The notes under the pieces were generated by a model. That model was not told the DNA's origin. It did no database searches and saw nothing but the letters and a program-made list of their open reading frames with translations. 14,572 nt of DNA from Bacilli bacterium (GTDB lineage Bacteria; Bacillota_I; Bacilli_A; RFN20; CAG-826): positions 1 through 14,572 of the forward strand of contig CAAFZT010000008.1 of the NCBI GenBank assembly GCA_900767605.1, given 5' to 3'. Below are positions 14,326 through 14,572 of this stretch, piece after piece. The stretch's first letter is position 1. Every line of letters begins with the position of its first letter. The translations under genes and the position numbers were made by a program.

Positions 14326-14572
14326 ATGACTGATTTCTTAAAACCCACAAGAAAACTTCAAAACAAGGAGAAGGTGATTCAAATCGCCTTGGAATTTTTC
14401 TGCGATCAAGGAATTGAGAATTCCAAAGTCAGCGATATCGCCGCCCGAGCCGGGTTAACCGAAAGAACGGTGTTTCGTTATTTTGCCACCAAAAGCGATT
14501 TGGTTTTGAAGCGTTCCCCAAACATTGGACAATTCAGTTCAATGCAAGGAGGACGCTTTTTACGTGAAATAC
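14326..14572 (+). CDS. TetR/AcrR-family transcriptional regulator, 5' part, possibly frameshifted
   Basis: The gene runs off the window end. The first 62 residues contain a full TetR_N DNA-binding domain: KVIQIALEFFCDQG (helix 1), SKVSDIAARAGLTERTVFRYFATKSDLV (helix-turn-helix and helix 4). Such proteins bind palindromic operators as dimers and release them on ligand binding; the ligand domain is beyond the window. From about 14504 the open frame becomes unlike TetR proteins (KRSPNIGQFSS). Adding one base at the TTTT run (14504-14507) and another near 14543-14550 would give FEAFPKHWTIQFNAKEDAFYVKY-like sequence in pieces, which looks more natural. The start ATG 14326 lies directly after the operator and has no Shine-Dalgarno. 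The identity of the N-terminus is firm; intactness is doubtful. Confidence 0.8.
   Translation, partial: MTDFLKPTRKLQNKEKVIQIALEFFCDQGIENSKVSDIAARAGLTERTVFRYFATKSDLVLKRSPNIGQFSSMQGGRFLREI

Noticed and set aside
14546..14572. AAGGAGG followed by GTG near the window end, as the start of a new gene
   Set aside because: The spacing is long and it lies within the expected TetR ligand domain, where a frame-corrected reading is more natural.

Overview
The window looks like a chromosomal stretch of a low-to-moderate GC Bacillota, most likely a member of the Bacilli related to uncultured gut or rumen lineages. This rests on AGGAGG-type ribosome binding sites, a Gram-positive-style lipobox lipoprotein, a textbook CcpA-type cre site, and compact genes separated by hairpin/T-run terminators. 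The standard bacterial code is used: TGA ends the 788-aa secreted protein, so this is not a TGA=Trp mollicute. The genus assignment is inference only; there is no rRNA or tRNA gene in the window.

Layout. (1) 7-1911 is an IS1634-type (IS4 superfamily) insertion sequence with 12-bp terminal inverted repeats. It sits inside the start of a second transposase gene of IS30 type, of which only the first 30 codons remain (1912-2001). (2) 2299-3893 holds a zinc-ribbon/coiled-coil protein of unknown function and, convergent to it, a class II Fic protein with an N-terminal helix-turn-helix. An inverted repeat brackets the fic promoter region. (3) 4107-7113 carries three separately terminated genes: a two-repeat lipoprotein, a GNAT/SSAT-like acetyltransferase and a membrane-anchored PI-PLC-X phosphodiesterase. 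(4) 7114-8699 has an unrecognised polytopic membrane protein on the minus strand, flanked on both sides by arrays of 23-bp tandem repeats. The two arrays have the same period but different sequence. The second lies on the promoter of (5) an AAA ATPase/DUF4143 protein (8700-9989). (6) 10095-13066 is a likely two-gene unit: a 788-aa secreted protein with two cysteine-peptidase-like regions and a membrane-anchored BamE/SmpA-like protein, behind a cre-like operator. (7) 13187-13968 is a YwaF-family membrane protein broken by a one-base frameshift, followed by a strong terminator, a 40-codon minus-strand gene remnant, a large palindrome, and the start of a TetR regulator with its own promoter and perfect operator. 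The TetR frame also looks broken near the window end.

The most unusual structures are the paired 23-bp arrays around the membrane-protein/ATPase intergenic regions, the operator-like repeats at fic, and the modular secreted protease behind the cre site. The clustering of single-base frame breaks in the last 750 bp may be real decay or sequencing/assembly error at a contig end. No single multi-gene system of a recognisable new kind could be demonstrated.
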